A DNA stretch of 15,160 nucleotides from JBDIAR01 sp039812545 (GTDB lineage: Bacteria; Actinomycetota; Actinomycetes; Actinomycetales; Dermatophilaceae), in NCBI GenBank assembly GCA_039812545.1, contig JBDIAR010000082.1, positions 1-15,160 on the forward strand. The letters run 5' to 3'. Position 1 is the stretch's first letter; every line of letters starts with the position of its first letter. The notes below the pieces were generated by a model that worked only from the letters and a program-made list of their open reading frames with translations, was not told the origin of the DNA and made no database searches. Positions 15,063 to 15,160 of the stretch are shown piece by piece. A program made the position numbers and the translations under genes.

Positions 15063-15068
15063 TACAGT
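15063..15068 (+). promoter_or_regulatory. putative -10 box (TACAGT)
   Basis: TACAGT is a good actinobacterial -10 and would start transcription near 15075, leaving a leader of about 28 bases with the GGGAGG ribosome-binding site at 15090-15095. It overlaps a GCATAC copy of the recurrent word (15060-15065). No clear -35. Confidence 0.42.
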
Positions 15069-15102
15069 GCTGGTCTCGAACCGACCGACGGGAGGACGGC
15101 AG

Positions 15103-15160
15103 ATGGCCGCTCGACTCAACCCCTATCTCAGCTTCCGCGGCCAGGCGCGCGAGGCGATGG
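15103..15160 (+). CDS. PhnB-like VOC (glyoxalase-fold) protein, 5' end only
   Basis: Nineteen complete codons before the window ends: MAARLNPYLSFRGQAREAM. The pattern NPYLSF.G.AREAM is the typical opening of the PhnB/3-demethylubiquinone methyltransferase-like branch of the vicinal oxygen chelate superfamily. These are small dimeric proteins of about 130-150 residues whose function is mostly unknown. GGGAGG lies seven bases before the ATG. The gene is truncated by the window edge, so metal ligands cannot be checked. Confidence 0.75.
   Translation, partial: MAARLNPYLSFRGQAREAM

Larger units (their letters stand above)
177..15065. repeat. Dispersed heptamer GGCATAC / GTATGCC (32 copies)
   Basis: GGCATAC on the plus strand starts at 295, 983, 1263, 2121, 4269, 4900, 5980, 7099, 8621, 9105, 10367, 10481, 10954, 11102, 12066, 13049, 13230, 13383, 14313 and 14862. 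Its complement GTATGCC starts at 177, 1448, 2043, 5644, 6012, 8113, 9018, 10113, 11937, 13536, 13872 and 14959. Two further GCATAC/GTATGC hexamers lie at 3133 and 15060. Sixteen copies extend to the 8-mer GGCATACC. Copies occur in almost every complete gene and in several promoter regions. By my own arithmetic at 70% GC about 1.5 copies are expected. Counts are by eye and may be off by one or two. Confidence 0.8.

Noticed and set aside
14134..15063. Minus-strand frame of 309 codons opposite the symporter
   Set aside because: It is antisense to twelve membrane segments, highly charged, with no recognised domain.

Overview
The window looks like chromosomal DNA of a high-GC actinobacterium (Actinomycetota). 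Composition is about 70% GC by eye and third codon positions are almost always G or C. GTG and TTG starts are common, and several genes have a TAnnnT -10 hexamer placed so that transcription would begin on the start codon (leaderless mRNAs). The gene families also fit: an actinobacterial DapC-type aminotransferase, a DUF6454 protein and a WXG100-like protein followed by a lipoprotein. I cannot name a genus. I see no tRNA, rRNA, CRISPR array, transposase, phage gene or origin.

Layout. 1-100: last codons of an unidentified CDS, overlapping an O-methyltransferase (100-1221, +). 1258-4743 (+): a 1,161-residue fused indolepyruvate ferredoxin oxidoreductase. 4726-5895 (-): a class I/II aminotransferase whose 3' end overlaps the oxidoreductase by 18 bp. 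6019-7149 (+): a WXG100-like protein with a proline-rich linker and an uncharacterised C-terminal domain. 7149-7649 (+): a lipoprotein sharing a TGATG junction with it. 7653-8546 (-): an AEC-family permease. 8656-10224 (+): an AspT/YidE/YbjL-type transporter with two TrkA-C domains. 10264-11064 (-): a PIG-L/LmbE zinc deacetylase. 11120-12009 (+): a DUF6454 gene that appears frameshifted. 12012-13034 (-): a nucleoside hydrolase with two matched palindromes and a good -10 box upstream. 13212-13610 (-): a DUF1801 protein. 13705-15024 (+): a GPH-type sugar/cation symporter. 15103-15160 (+): start of a PhnB-like VOC protein. No gene-free stretch reaches 300 bases; the longest is the 177-bp operator region at 13035-13211.

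How the genes may work together. The aminotransferase and the arylpyruvate oxidoreductase could be consecutive steps of amino-acid catabolism, although they are convergent rather than co-transcribed. The WXG-like protein and the lipoprotein are translationally coupled and look like a secreted effector with a surface-lipoprotein partner (immunity or anchoring). The rest is a mosaic of single-gene transcription units.

The most unusual signal is not a gene. The heptamer GGCATAC, or its complement GTATGCC, occurs 32 times, about once per 474 bp. My rough expectation at 70% GC is 1.5. It lies on both strands, in all reading frames, and in both genes and promoter regions, often forcing uncommon codons. 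It behaves like a genome-wide DNA word such as the cyanobacterial HIP1 element or a DNA-uptake sequence. The second notable signal is the pair of 16-bp-core palindromes exactly 52 bp apart (five helical turns) upstream of the nucleoside hydrolase.
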